Source of the DNA: Nostoc sp. UHCC 0702 | Lineage (GTDB): Bacteria > Cyanobacteriota > Cyanobacteriia > Cyanobacteriales > Nostocaceae | Reading direction: 5' to 3' | Length of the DNA: 64,000 nucleotides | Assembly: GCA_017164015.1 (NCBI GenBank) | Contig: CP071065.1 | Coordinates: 1,181,409 to 1,245,408, forward strand | In this document: piece after piece, positions 7,037-16,486 of the stretch | Layout: every line of letters starts with the position of its first letter | Numbering within the stretch: position 1 is the stretch's first letter | Made by a program: the position numbers and the translations under genes | The notes under the pieces: generated by a model | Told to the model about the DNA's origin: nothing | The model's database searches: none | What the model saw: the letters and a program-made list of their open reading frames with translations, nothing else

Positions 7037-7768
7037 CTAACTTTTGGCAAAAGTCCACTCCAATTCCTTAATCGGAGCTTTTTGAAGTGCTTCGGTTAGT
7101 TCGTCATTGTTCTCAAATTTTAGCTGTTCTAGATCACAGGCTTCGACGTTGACAGTGAAGCGATCGTTTTCAAACGGCCAAGGTTGGACAGTAACCAAAC
7201 CATCGGCATATTGCTTGATATCATAACGTTGCTCGTCTGGGCCCTTACTAATTTCTAAAAACCGCTCATCGGCTGGAAGTTCCTGCATACAGAGGATGAG
7301 TGAAAGGCGATCGCACCATTGCATAAATGCATAAGCTGCATCCACCTCTTCCTTTTCAATACCCAGTTCTTCACGCCAACGTTGCTGGTTTTGTAGTTGT
7401 TCATCGAGAAATTCGTCTACTTCTTTTGATTTACCCCGTTTTCCTTCATTCAAACGGCTTATATGCATTGAAATTAATAGAGTTACCCACCGTCCCCGGT
7501 AACGAGCATTTTTTACCAAATCTACCAATGGCTTAATGGAGCCACCTGATGGGGATAAGGTAAAATCCATTGGCGCTCCCTTTTCAGTAAGATGATTCCC
7601 CTCCCATTCTTTCTCTAAATCATCATGATGGGAAATTGCCGCGATCGTCTCATATATACGTGCTGGTGCGTTTTTTCGTCGCCATTGTCCTGCAAGTTGA
7701 GCAGCTAGCAAAGCATGGGCGCGGTGATAAATGATTTCCCAACCATTTTGTGTTGCGTTGACAATCAC
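7037..7768 (-). CDS. DUF3891 family protein
   Basis: The 243-residue protein has the conserved opening of this uncharacterised family: HRAHALLAAQLAGQW near residues 15-29 followed by SHHDD near 46-50, a His/Asp arrangement suggestive of an HD-like metal-binding helical domain (inference). The rest is soluble, with no signal peptide or TM. GTG at 7768 is the likely start: GAGGAG lies 8 bases upstream. The TATAGC element ends directly next to the stop codon. No pathway can be assigned; the neighbouring genes (Mn-catalase, GlsB) suggest only a loose stress context. Confidence 0.75.
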   Translation of the reverse strand: MIVNATQNGWEIIYHRAHALLAAQLAGQWRRKNAPARIYETIAAISHHDDLEKEWEGNHLTEKGAPMDFTLSPSGGSIKPLVDLVKNARYRGRWVTLLISMHISRLNEGKRGKSKEVDEFLDEQLQNQQRWREELGIEKEEVDAAYAFMQWCDRLSLILCMQELPADERFLEISKGPDEQRYDIKQYADGLVTVQPWPFENDRFTVNVEACDLEQLKFENNDELTEALQKAPIKELEWTFAKS

Positions 7769-8041
7769 AAATTAATCTCCTCTATCTAATCATCTCCGCT
7801 TGATTACTTATTTAACTTAAGAGACATCCTCTTAGAGATAGAAAATGGGGAATTGGAAATTTTTTCCCATTCCCCATGTGCAATTCCCCATTCCAAACAA
7901 CTTTATACTTCTTGCACAGGAGTTTTTCTTAGCCAACATATACTTTCTTACATCAAGTAAATTGACTAATTAAAATTCTCTAGATGTGCCAAAAACATTC
8001 ATGCTCAAGGCAATATATCTACAGTGTCATGAAATTCTATT

Positions 8042-8734
8042 TCATGAAGAATGACTTTCAAGTGGGTCGGCAATATATTTGAAAGTTGGCTCAGAATTCC
8101 AAGGGCCACGCTCATCTTTATTACCATTTGTAGATAGATTGTAATAAAGAGCAACAGTTTCATCAGGCTGAATATTGCCAAAGAAGGGATCTGTCAATTT
8201 ACCCAAAGAATCTAGAGCCTTCATAAACATCTGGGTATGAGAAATTTCTCTCGTTAATAGATGAACCAAAGTCTCTTGAGTTCCTTGATCTGTTGCCAAC
8301 TTAATCAATTCTTCGTAAGTTTGACGAGCGCCGGCTTCAGCTGCAATATTAGCTCTCAAATCGCGCACTACATCTCCACCTTCATTCAAATAACTCGCAG
8401 TCCAAGCGTTACCTTGACTATCTAGAAAGTGGGGCCCTATACCTCGTACAGCGAATAAAGTACTTTTATAAGCCTCTGTTTGATCTGTATTCTTGGTGTG
8501 AGCTTCAATGAGTTTACCAACCACCTCTAAATGGCTAAATTCCTCGATTGCAATGTCTTGAAGCATATCTCGGATTCCAGCATTTTCGACATGAAATGAT
8601 TGTACCCAATATTGCAGAGCTGCTGATAGTTCTCCAGTTGCTCCGCCAAACTGCTCAAGCAATAACTGAGCAAACCGAGGGTTGGCGTCACCAACGTTTA
8701 CAACATGAATTGGCTCTTTTTTGTGGAAAAACAT
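8042..8734 (-). CDS. Manganese catalase
   Basis: The 230-residue protein belongs to the non-heme dimanganese catalases, which dismutate hydrogen peroxide in the cytoplasm. The expected metal ligands are visible in order: Glu in TGELSAALQY, Glu and His in IEEFSHLE, Glu in AAEAGARQTYEEL and His in REISHTQMF, the four-helix-bundle pattern of the family. The length matches the short cyanobacterial forms. The 307-bp upstream gap to position 8735 has no strong Shine-Dalgarno and no clear operator. It is monocistronic, with the GlsB-like gene 235 bp upstream on the same strand. Confidence 0.9.
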   Translation of the reverse strand: MFFHKKEPIHVVNVGDANPRFAQLLLEQFGGATGELSAALQYWVQSFHVENAGIRDMLQDIAIEEFSHLEVVGKLIEAHTKNTDQTEAYKSTLFAVRGIGPHFLDSQGNAWTASYLNEGGDVVRDLRANIAAEAGARQTYEELIKLATDQGTQETLVHLLTREISHTQMFMKALDSLGKLTDPFFGNIQPDETVALYYNLSTNGNKDERGPWNSEPTFKYIADPLESHSS

Positions 8735-8969
8735 AAAGTATTACTTCAATGAACTTCAACGTTAAATAGTGGACAAGAGGATAGATTATTTTGTCTTTCC
8801 TGATTATTTTGTCCAGTGTCGTCACAGAAATTTAATATCCTGTTAATAGCTGCTTTATGCCAAATTAAAAAATTGACATCAACAGGAATAATGTGATTAT
8901 TTCAGGCTTGTAAAAGTAGATGCATTCCCTATGTAAGGTTTGTTTTTAACATCTATAACACCCAATTTA

Positions 8970-9242
8970 CTAAGCGTTGCTGCTTCTTCTCAAGAGTCCC
9001 CAGAGATAGATAGCAATAATTGCACCAATGACTGCAATAAATAGGCCAGGAAGAGTTAGACTAGCAGCAGTTAATTGCAAACTTCCTGATTGCAATAGTG
9101 AATACAAGCTACCACCGATGAAAGCACCGACAATACCTAAAATCATTGTCGAAAGGATTCCACCACCTTGATAACCGGGATAAATAGCTTTAGCGATCGC
9201 GCCAGCTAACAATCCTAATATTACCCAAGCAATGATACTCAT
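8970..9242 (-). CDS. GlsB/YeaQ/YmgE family stress-response membrane protein
   Basis: From the ATG at 9242 the protein has 90 residues and three hydrophobic segments. It shows the glycine-rich pattern of the transglycosylase-associated family (WVILGLLAGAIAKAI, then GGGILSTMILGIVGAFIGG). The inner-membrane location is clear; the biochemical function of the family is unsettled. GAGGAA stands 3 bases before ATG 9242. An upstream in-frame ATG at 9272 would add ten polar residues and fits the family less well. Confidence 0.85.
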   Translation of the reverse strand: MSIIAWVILGLLAGAIAKAIYPGYQGGGILSTMILGIVGAFIGGSLYSLLQSGSLQLTAASLTLPGLFIAVIGAIIAIYLWGLLRRSSNA

Positions 9243-10001
9243 AACTTCCTCGTAAATCTCATCTGTATCCACCTTAGCAACCTGAATTCACAATCATTTC
9301 CACCAGATGAGAGAAATACGAAAGTCAAAAGATAGATAAAATATTCTATTCATAAATTATCTATTTTTAATTTTTTGCTTAGCTACAATTTTGTCTAACA
9401 CAAAACAATGATAATTATTAATATTTTCTCAACTGAAAAATTGAAATACATCTAAGTGGGCTTTACCCACCCTACATTATTGTTCACAATTATGAAGATT
9501 ATTCATATCATGTCCGTTTAAACACTTATGATATCTGTGGAGGTCGGTAATTGGGAATTGGTAATAGGTAATTGGTAATTGGTAATTGGTTTTGAGTATT
9601 ACCTATTACCCATTACCCATTACCTATTACCAAGCAAACCGACTATATCGTAAGTAATTAGCCGAACTTGATATCAAATGCTATTTAAGTTTTTTTCAGT
9701 TTAATTATCTATTTTCAGAAAAAATGTGTAAATTCTACTGAAAATATATTCTGAAATATATTTATTTATAATACTAAAAAGAAAAAAATCATTCTATTCA
9801 GGAACACCCACACCCTTGTTTTCTACCCCATTTAATATTTGCTTAGAGGCTATTGAGCAAGTAAGTAGAGAGGCATAATTAAGAGAATAACGTCGCTGGT
9901 GGGATTGGGGACTAAGTATTGGTACTGGACGTTTTTAGAGGATTTGGGCGGGGTTTGAATAAGAGTCCCTAATCCCCAGTCCCTAATCCACAGTCACCAG
10001 T
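9243..10001. other. Gene-free AT-rich region with MITE copy
   Basis: This 760-bp gap holds the MITE-like element 9505-9674, a short inverted repeat GTGGGCTTTACCCAC at 9456-9470, and GGGGACT/CCCCAGT heptamer remnants near 9905 and 9970. I see no RNA gene or ORF. Confidence 0.6.
9505..9674 (+). mobile_element. MITE-like element with imperfect 30-bp terminal inverted repeats, copy A
   Basis: The left end starts ATATCATGTCCGTTTAAAC and includes CTTATGATAT. The complement of the right end starts ATATCAAGTTCGGCTAATTA and includes CTTACGATAT; 23 of 30 positions match. The centre is a GGTAATTG / TACCCATT tandem repeat that is itself inverted. Copy B lies inverted at 14141-14306. Single ends or relatives occur at 3434-3452 and 19941-20051. 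There is no ORF. Confidence 0.8.
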
Positions 10002-11384
10002 TCAAATAGCACGTGAGAATTGTTTGTCTTGTTTTTGATAATGTGTATCAAATACAACAGCAATATTTCTCACCAGTAGCCTGCCGATGTCTATAATCTG
10101 GATATGGTTTTTTGATATAGTCAGAAGTCCATCAGCTTCTAGGGGCTTTAATGCTGCTAATTCGTGGGAGAAATAGTCATCAAAATTGATGTGAAATTTC
10201 TCTTCAATATCTTTTTTATACAACTGAAAGTGAGACATGATCGACATAATTACATCTCTTCTAATGATGTCGTCTGTCGTCAATTTGATGCCTTTATTTA
10301 TTGGTAATATATCCTTAGCAACTGCTTGATAATAATCCTTTAACTGCTTGTGGTTTTGAAAATAACCATCCTTTAACATACTGATGGATGTAGCACCAAA
10401 GCCAAACAATTCCGTTTCAGCGTGGGTAGTATAGCCTTGAAAGTTGCGCTGGAGGGTGCGATCGCGTTGGGCGATCGCTAGTTCATCATCAGATTTGGCA
10501 AAATGATCCATGCCAATAAATACATACTGGCTACTTGTCAGTTCCTCAATGGTCATTTTGAGAATTTCTAACTTTTCCTGTGGTTTAGGCAATGCTTCTT
10601 GAGGAATATTTTTTTGTGCCGGCTTCAACCAAGGTATATAAGCAAAGTTAAAGACAACAATTCGGTCAGGGTCTAATGCAACAGTCTTTTTGACTGTTTC
10701 CCGAAATGTCTGGAGAGTTTGATAAGGCAGACCATAAATTAAATCTACATTCACACTTTCAAATTTAGCTGCTTTAATCCAGCCCATAACATCAAACAGC
10801 ATTTCCTCTGGCTGAATGCGATTCACAGCAACTTGCACTTGTGGATTAAAATCTTGGATGCCAAAACTAATCCGGTTAAATCCAATGTCTCTCAAGAAGA
10901 AAATGTAGTTTTTATCAACATAACGGGGATTAATTTCAATAGAAATTTCTGCTTGTGGATCAATGCTGAAATATTGAGTAATATTTTTCCACAATAATTC
11001 AACTTGATGGCGTTCCAAGTAGTTCGGTGTCCCGCCACCCCAGTGGATCTGAAGCACCTTTCTATCTGGATCAATTAAGGCTGACGTGTTCTTGATTTCT
11101 CGAACCAAATTCTCCACATAAGGTTCAGCAATTTTTTTGTTGTTAGAAATTACTGTATTACAGCCACAGAAGTAGCAAGCAGTTTGACAAAACGGTATGT
11201 GGAAATATAAAGATAGCGGAGTTTTTCTTTGGTTTGAAGAAGCGATCGCAGTTTGAAAATCAGTTGCAGTAAATCCTTCACTTAACTCTGTAGCGGGTGG
11301 ATAACTGGTGTATCTAGGCGCAGCAGTATCGTACTTTTTGATCATATCCAGATCAAATTTGACACCAGGTGATAGAAAAACCAT
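10002..11384 (-). CDS. hemN: Oxygen-independent coproporphyrinogen III oxidase (radical SAM)
   Basis: The 460-residue enzyme converts coproporphyrinogen III to protoporphyrinogen IX without oxygen. The radical-SAM cluster motif is C66xxxC70xxC73 in FHIPFCQTACYFCGCN, with the extra cysteine at 75 typical of HemN. HWGGGTPNYL and an EINPRYVD segment follow, and a HemN C-terminal domain is present. ATG 11384 is preferred because GGAGG lies 5 bases upstream; the longer open frame upstream is only a heptamer repeat. The gene is downstream of heme oxygenase on the same strand (145-bp gap, mostly repeat), probably one transcript. Together with acsF it resembles the low-oxygen tetrapyrrole gene set of Synechocystis. 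Confidence 0.97.
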   Translation of the reverse strand: MVFLSPGVKFDLDMIKKYDTAAPRYTSYPPATELSEGFTATDFQTAIASSNQRKTPLSLYFHIPFCQTACYFCGCNTVISNNKKIAEPYVENLVREIKNTSALIDPDRKVLQIHWGGGTPNYLERHQVELLWKNITQYFSIDPQAEISIEINPRYVDKNYIFFLRDIGFNRISFGIQDFNPQVQVAVNRIQPEEMLFDVMGWIKAAKFESVNVDLIYGLPYQTLQTFRETVKKTVALDPDRIVVFNFAYIPWLKPAQKNIPQEALPKPQEKLEILKMTIEELTSSQYVFIGMDHFAKSDDELAIAQRDRTLQRNFQGYTTHAETELFGFGATSISMLKDGYFQNHKQLKDYYQAVAKDILPINKGIKLTTDDIIRRDVIMSIMSHFQLYKKDIEEKFHINFDDYFSHELAALKPLEADGLLTISKNHIQIIDIGRLLVRNIAVVFDTHYQKQDKQFSRAI

Positions 11385-11397
11385 CAAAACCTCCGAG

Positions 11398-11460
11398 GGA
11401 CTGGGGACTGGGGACTGGGGACTGGGGATTAGGGACTGGGGACGGGGACTGGGGATAGGA
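11398..11460. repeat. GGGGACT heptamers between heme oxygenase and hemN
   Basis: About eight copies of GGGGACT, some degenerate, sit directly upstream of the hemN Shine-Dalgarno (11385-11395). They extend an artificial open frame into hemN. Confidence 0.9.
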
Positions 11461-11529
11461 AAGAATTTAATTGACAAAAGAGCGCTTTTCTTCCTAGTAC
11501 CCAATACCCCATACCCAGTCCCCAATTCC

Positions 11530-12240
11530 TTAATTAGCTACTTCCGTGCTGCCGGGGTTATCAGAACGCGTTAGGCTATTAAACAATACTTGACCAAAGG
11601 CTTTGATTAAATTTCCTTCTAGTTCTTGAGCCATTTGCATATTAAACTCGAAGGCATTATTAGCTTCTGCAACAATCCGTTCTACCATTACATCATCGAT
11701 GGGCAGTGTGTTCAGAGCCTGACGATACTTTTCCTTAAATGCTTTTTTGTCAGGAATTTGCTCAAAATTATAAAAAGATGTGCCTTCGTAACCAGATAAC
11801 TTCAAGCTTGATTGAGCAATTTTTTGTAACATTTGACCACCGGAGAGGTCGCCCATGTAGCGAGTATAGGTATGACCTATCAACAGAATAGGTTCGTTAG
11901 CAGACAGTTGCTGAATACGAGTAATGTAGGTCTGGGCAGCTTTTGAAGGAGTAATTTGCTCTTTCCACTCATTACCGTAGTAAAACAGCATATCTTTCTC
12001 TAGACAGGCTTGGCGATTCAATTCTGGGAAATAAACAGCACCAAGCATCGGATGGTTTTGGTGACTCGCTATTGCTGCTTCTAGTTCGCTGTAGATGTAA
12101 TACAAGTTGCCTAAAAATTTGGCGAAACATTCCTTATCCACAAGCCCTTTGAGAAAACATTTCATGAATCCCACATTTTCCGCCGCTGTGTGAGCTTGTC
12201 GTGTACCAGAGCGCAGTTTGACGGCTAGATTGCTACTCAT
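11530..12240 (-). CDS. ho2: Heme oxygenase (biliverdin-forming), HO2-like
   Basis: From ATG 12240 the protein has 236 residues, standard for cyanobacterial heme oxygenase, which opens heme to biliverdin IX-alpha for bilin synthesis. The proximal-histidine region is near the N-terminus (RSGTRQAHTAAE). GHTYTRYMGDLSGGQ is the distal-helix motif with the flexible glycines. The upstream ATG at 12279 would prepend repeat-derived residues and lacks a site, while GGAAG precedes 12240. Linkage with hemN and acsF points to the micro-oxic isoform (HO2); that specific assignment is inference from context. Confidence 0.95.
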   Translation of the reverse strand: MSSNLAVKLRSGTRQAHTAAENVGFMKCFLKGLVDKECFAKFLGNLYYIYSELEAAIASHQNHPMLGAVYFPELNRQACLEKDMLFYYGNEWKEQITPSKAAQTYITRIQQLSANEPILLIGHTYTRYMGDLSGGQMLQKIAQSSLKLSGYEGTSFYNFEQIPDKKAFKEKYRQALNTLPIDDVMVERIVAEANNAFEFNMQMAQELEGNLIKAFGQVLFNSLTRSDNPGSTEVAN

Positions 12241-12822
12241 TTTTGCTTCCTTGATTATTGGGAATTGGGCATTGGGCATTGGGCATTAGGAATTGGGCAT
12301 TGGGACAACTCTTTCCTAGTCTCAATTGCCCCTACCCTGAAGTTCCACAGTCCCCAGTCCCCTAGTCAATGCCAGAGTTAGAAGATTGTTATTCTATGTT
12401 TAGAGAGGATCTGCATCACTCTATCCAGCACGTATCACTGCCGATACAGATCCCAGCTATTTTTATTTTTCTCTCACAAAATTATTTAACTATCAATAGC
12501 CCTATAACTATAGAGCCATTAAGATTTCTTTATATTTACAGTCAGTTGTCAGTTGTCAGTGGTTAGTGGTTAGTTGTCAGTTGTCAGTGGTTAGTTGTCA
12601 GTTGTCAGTGGTTAGTTGTCAGGAATTATTTCTCCCCATCCCCCCATTTCCCCCGCTCCCCTGCTCCCCCGCTCCCCTGCTCCCCCGCTCCCCTGCTCCC
12701 CATCCCCCCCGCTCCCTCCAGGTATTTGTCTCAAATGGCTTTTCAATAATTTAACTGATGTGTACAAACAGCAATTCATGCTTATATAACTGTTAAAGCA
12801 TAAAATAATCTAAAGGAGTTTC
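12241..12822. repeat. Divergent intergenic region between heme oxygenase and acsF, filled with short repeats
   Basis: It holds GGGCATT repeats (12265-12300), GTTGTCAGT repeats (12540-12620) and GCTCCCCT/CCCCCGCT repeats (12640-12715). Two open frames here (12369-12566 and 12566-12754) are repeat-derived and not credible genes. AAGGAG before acsF is at 12812-12817. No operator was recognised. Confidence 0.7.
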
Positions 12823-13899
12823 ATGATCAAGTCTCTCGAAACCCCAGAGCCGCAGTTGCTGAAGCCAGGTGTTAAAGCACCTGTTCAGGAAACCTTGTTA
12901 ACACCCCGGTTTTACACCACTGACTTTGAGGCTGTGGCGAATTTAGATATTTCGGCAAATGAAACTGAGTTACGAGCAGTTATTGAAGAATTACGTGCTG
13001 ACTATAACCGCCATCACTTTGTGCGCGATGAGGGGTTTAAGCAGAACTGGGATCATATTACTGGAGAAAAACGCCGCGCTTTTATTGATTTTTTAGAACG
13101 TTCTTGTACTTCAGAATTTTCTGGGTTTCTTTTGTTCAAAGAGCTATCTCGCCGACTCAAAGACCGAAATCCCCTCTTGGCAGACGCCTTTGATTTTTTG
13201 GCGCGGGATGAAGCACGCCATGCGGGATTTCTCAATAAGTCAATGGCAGATTTGAATCTCTCGTTAGACTTAAGCTATTTAACTAAACATCGCACATATA
13301 CTTTTTTCCCGCCAGAGTGGGTTATTTACACAGTATATCTATCAGAGAAAATTGGTTACTGGCGCTATATCTTAGTGCATCGGCACATGGAGGCAAACCC
13401 AGAATACCAGTTTTATCCGCTCTTCCGCAAATTTGAGAGTTGGTGTCAGGACGAAAATCGACACGGGGATTTCTTTAAGGCGCTGCTGCGATCGCAGCCT
13501 CAGTTATGGAACAATTGGACAGCAAGGTTGTGGGTACGTTTCTTCTTGCTGACTGTGTTTGTCACCCACACAATAACAGTATTTGAACGGGCAACATTCT
13601 ACGAATCTATTGGTATACATCCCCGCCAATACAATAACAAAGTGATTCAAGAGACAAATAACACTTCTGCACGGGCATTTCCCCTAATCTTGAATACTAA
13701 TCACCCGGCATTTTTCTGGCGGCTAGAACAGTGTTGTGAAAATAGTCTCAAGCTAACCGCAATTAACCAAAGTAACCGTCCCAAGATTGTCAAATTCTTC
13801 CAGAAAATCCTACCAATTACTGCTATCATCTGGAATATGTTGCGGCTTTACCTAATCAAACCCATTGATGCCGAATCAACACGGGAAACAGTTCGTTAA
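12823..13899 (+). CDS. acsF: Mg-protoporphyrin IX monomethyl ester oxidative cyclase (AcsF/ChlA)
   Basis: The 358-residue diiron enzyme forms the isocyclic E ring of protochlorophyllide. Ferritin-like diiron ligands appear as ExxH motifs in ARDEARHAGF and DENRHGDFF, with additional glutamates in the first helix pair. Length and sequence are full. AAGGAGTTTC precedes the ATG. It diverges from ho2-hemN across 582 bp. In Synechocystis the low-oxygen cyclase chlAII is co-operonic with ho2 and hemN under the activator ChlR, so this is likely the micro-oxic isoform; paralog assignment cannot be proved here. Confidence 0.96.
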   Translation: MIKSLETPEPQLLKPGVKAPVQETLLTPRFYTTDFEAVANLDISANETELRAVIEELRADYNRHHFVRDEGFKQNWDHITGEKRRAFIDFLERSCTSEFSGFLLFKELSRRLKDRNPLLADAFDFLARDEARHAGFLNKSMADLNLSLDLSYLTKHRTYTFFPPEWVIYTVYLSEKIGYWRYILVHRHMEANPEYQFYPLFRKFESWCQDENRHGDFFKALLRSQPQLWNNWTARLWVRFFLLTVFVTHTITVFERATFYESIGIHPRQYNNKVIQETNNTSARAFPLILNTNHPAFFWRLEQCCENSLKLTAINQSNRPKIVKFFQKILPITAIIWNMLRLYLIKPIDAESTRETVR

Positions 13900-14519
13900 T
13901 TTGTATCGCGGTATAAACAGTTGACTGCAAAGCAGGTTTTCTGACTCAATTCCACTCTCGACAATCGCTTCAAGACACAATTGCATCGCTCTGCGTAAAT
14001 TACAATTTTATATTAATACTGTTGAAGTTAATAGTATTCATTTTGAAACTATAGTATCTCGTATCGGAAAAAGTATAATTTGAAGTGATTATACAAAATG
14101 AATTAACCATAGAAATTTAGCCCTTTCAAAATGACTCGTAATATCAAGTTCGGCTAATTACTTACGATCTAGTCGGTTTGCTTGGTAATAGGTAATGGGT
14201 AATACTCAAAACCAATTACCAATTACCAATACTTCGGCTTCGCTCAGTACAAGTTCCCAATTACCGACCTCCACAGATATCATAAGTGTTTAAACGGACA
14301 TGATATAAAATCTCTTTTTTCTCTCTGCGCCCTTCGTCCCTCTGCGGTTTAAAAGTAATTTATTTAACCACAAAGCCACATAAAACACAGAATTAACAGA
14401 TGAAAGAGGAATTTCACCAAGATTTTTAACCACATTGAAAGGGCTACTATAGCAGTTCGATATTTTGTAATTCTGGGGTGACTTTTAATTAAATACGATC
14501 GCCCCAGAATTCACTAAAA
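13900..14519. other. Gene-free region after acsF containing MITE copy B
   Basis: Besides the element at 14141-14306 it has a direct repeat of the CCCTTTCAA type (14120 and, inverted, 14435). At 14315-14400 is a degenerate stretch resembling the widespread CTGCGCCCTTCGTCCCTCTG repeat. No gene seen. Confidence 0.6.
14141..14306 (-). mobile_element. MITE-like element, inverted copy B
   Basis: Its reverse complement aligns end to end with copy A at 9505-9674. Both termini and the segments GTGGAGGTCGGTAATTGGGA, TTTTGAGTATTACC and CAAGCAAACCGACTA are conserved. The internal GGTAATTG repeat is replaced partly by a GAGCGAAGCCGAAGT segment. The two copies enclose exactly hemN, ho2 and acsF. Confidence 0.8.
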
Positions 14520-15230
14520 TTATGAAGCCACTAGAACTTGTTCTACTGTTTTACCTGCGTCTTGATTAATTGTGTACTGGTTAATATTTAACTCAGTACG
14601 CAATTTATCTATGGGAGTTTCCCATAAAGTATTCCACTGAATGCCAAACAGGGGTTTTGCTTGTTTTCCTAGCATCCATCCCTGAGCTAATGCATTCATG
14701 TATTGTTCACAGTGTTCAATATCTTCAATAGCAGTTTTCAACAAATTTTTGGCAAGCAGTGCCAAAAATAGAGGTGATGGACAAATTTGTGCTACACAAA
14801 ATGCTTCTAGCTGAATTTCTCCGGCTACGGTAATGTCAGAATTAGTAACAACGTGCCAAATGTCATGGGTTTCTAGAAGATGAACACTTGTAAATGACTT
14901 TTCATCAATAACTTCTGGAGTTGGAGGTGGAGTTAAACCGCAATGGAACATATGATCTGCATAGGCATAACCCAAAGTGTTTTTGGGTAACTGGTGTAAT
15001 TGCTGCAAATCGACTTTTCCCAAACGGGGACATTGCTGCAAAGCTTTTTGACCTTGTTGAGAGCGAGAGATGAATTCTATAACTTTTCGTAAGCTAGAAG
15101 GCTTGTTGAGTACATTTGAGAGTCGTCCAATTGCGGCAAAATCACCATAAGGAGCTTGGACGAGTTGCATAAAGTGGTATCCAATTACTAACGAATCCCA
15201 CTTTCGTTTTAAATTATTTACCAAACCCAT
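14520..15230 (-). CDS. Coq4-like protein
   Basis: The protein (236 residues from ATG 15230, with AAAGGA about 8 bases upstream; the ATG at 15239 is too close to that site) shows the Coq4 signature. THDIWHVVTN supplies HDxxH, followed by AGEIQLEAF with the conserved Glu, and upstream LGYAYADHM. Coq4 in eukaryotes and proteobacteria organises or acts in ubiquinone synthesis. Cyanobacteria make plastoquinone instead, so the substrate here is unknown. Two relatives occur in this window at 27937-28539 (broken) and 46105-46653. It is adjacent to the tetrapyrrole module but outside the MITE pair. Confidence 0.8.
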   Translation of the reverse strand: MGLVNNLKRKWDSLVIGYHFMQLVQAPYGDFAAIGRLSNVLNKPSSLRKVIEFISRSQQGQKALQQCPRLGKVDLQQLHQLPKNTLGYAYADHMFHCGLTPPPTPEVIDEKSFTSVHLLETHDIWHVVTNSDITVAGEIQLEAFCVAQICPSPLFLALLAKNLLKTAIEDIEHCEQYMNALAQGWMLGKQAKPLFGIQWNTLWETPIDKLRTELNINQYTINQDAGKTVEQVLVAS

Positions 15231-15647
15231 ATTTTTCATCCTTTAAAAGCTTTGGTACTGGCTATATCGGACTAAATCCATAGACTAAGCTGTTCCACAT
15301 AACAATTGTATATCTAATTGTGTTAATTGCTTGATGAATTTTTGATGAAGCGATCGCTTCTAAATATTGTTGAAGGTGTGTCTAATTAAAAGTGGCGATC
15401 GCTAATACTAAACTTAACCAGTAAGTGCGTAGAGGCTCAGCAGCTTGTCGCAGATATGATTTCTGAATTTTTACCTTTTGGCTAACTAGGTAATATCTGC
15501 GATAAAATTTCATATGAATTGTATATTTTTTATATTAAAATTTTAAAGCTATAACTGGTAGCTGTACAAAAACTGCTTTGCGAGCTGCTAGCTGAGCATT
15601 TATAAGCAAAGAGCGCAAAACTAAGCAGACCTTGTGCCTAAAAGATA
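15231..15647. other. Gene-free stretch, nothing clear
   Basis: There are two HIP1-like sites and an inverted pair GCTAGCTGAGC region near 15585-15597. No ORF, RNA or recognised promoter. Confidence 0.5.
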
Positions 15648-16385
15648 ATGATGACTGAAGTACTCCAAATTGGCAATCGGACAATCAAGGCTAGTGAACT
15701 GATTCCTTTACTAGCCAGTTACCAAATGCTGCCGCAATTACTGCGGGAATTAATTATCGACGAGGCGATCGCACCAATAGAGTGTACACCGCAAGAAGTA
15801 GCCCAGGCTCAAAAGCAGTTCTACGCTGAAAAACATTTAACACAAGAAGCTGAGATTCAAGCATGGATGGCGCATCATGGGTTAACTGCAAGTCAGTTAG
15901 AATTTATGACTATGCGGAAGGTGAAACTGGAAAAATTCAAACAAGCTACTTGGGGTAACAAACTCGAATCCTATTTTTTTCAGTCTAAAGGAAAACTGGA
16001 CAAAGTAATTTATTCCCTGTTGCGAACCCAAGATGTAGGCATTGCCCAAGAACTCTACTTCCGCATTCAGGCAAAAGAACAAACCTTCGCAGAAGTGGCA
16101 AAGGAATATTCACTCGGCCCAGAAGCCCAAACTGGTGGGTTAGTTGGCCCGGTTGAACTGAATTCACTCCATCCAGCAATGGTGCAACTGCTTTCTAGCA
16201 GTCAACCAAATCAAGTCTTACCTCCGACTCGCATCGCTGAGTGGTTTGTAATTCTGCGGTTGGAGAAATTTATTCCAGCCCAACTAGACGAACCCATGAA
16301 AGCACGTCTTTTGAATGAACTCTTTGAAACCTGGCTACAAGAACAGAGAAAGCAAATAACATCTTTGCCAACAGTTGGGGAGTAG
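15648..16385 (+). CDS. Parvulin-type peptidyl-prolyl isomerase
   Basis: The 245-residue protein has a SurA/PrsA-like N-terminal helical region and a rotamase (PpiC) domain at about 130-215 (AQELYFRIQAKEQTFAEVAKEYSLGPEA, GGLVGPVELNSLHPAM, then IAEWFVILRLEKF). No signal peptide is apparent, so it is probably cytoplasmic. In Nostoc such parvulins often accompany peptide exporters. An ABC exporter does follow at 17509-19302, but on the opposite strand, so linkage is suggestive only. Two adjacent ATGs (15648, 15651) are equally possible starts. The stop lies directly against a decayed GGDEF fragment. Confidence 0.88.
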   Translation: MMTEVLQIGNRTIKASELIPLLASYQMLPQLLRELIIDEAIAPIECTPQEVAQAQKQFYAEKHLTQEAEIQAWMAHHGLTASQLEFMTMRKVKLEKFKQATWGNKLESYFFQSKGKLDKVIYSLLRTQDVGIAQELYFRIQAKEQTFAEVAKEYSLGPEAQTGGLVGPVELNSLHPAMVQLLSSSQPNQVLPPTRIAEWFVILRLEKFIPAQLDEPMKARLLNELFETWLQEQRKQITSLPTVGE

Positions 16386-16486
16386 GGATTGGGGAACTCA
16401 CGGACACCACAACCAAAGGAAATGGAGAGAAAATATCTATCGACTATAACCAACCAGAAGACCTGCTTCGAGATGCTGATACAGCT

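Noticed and set aside
6684-7050. Two 118-codon proteins (PSPQSPV and GLGTGDW repeats) on opposite strands
   Set aside because: Pure translation of the CCCCAGT heptamer array; no ribosome-binding site or family. The same applies to the frames at 26789-27151.
12369-12754. Two small ORFs between ho2 and acsF
   Set aside because: They run through GTTGTCAGT and GCTCCCC repeats and lack convincing starts.
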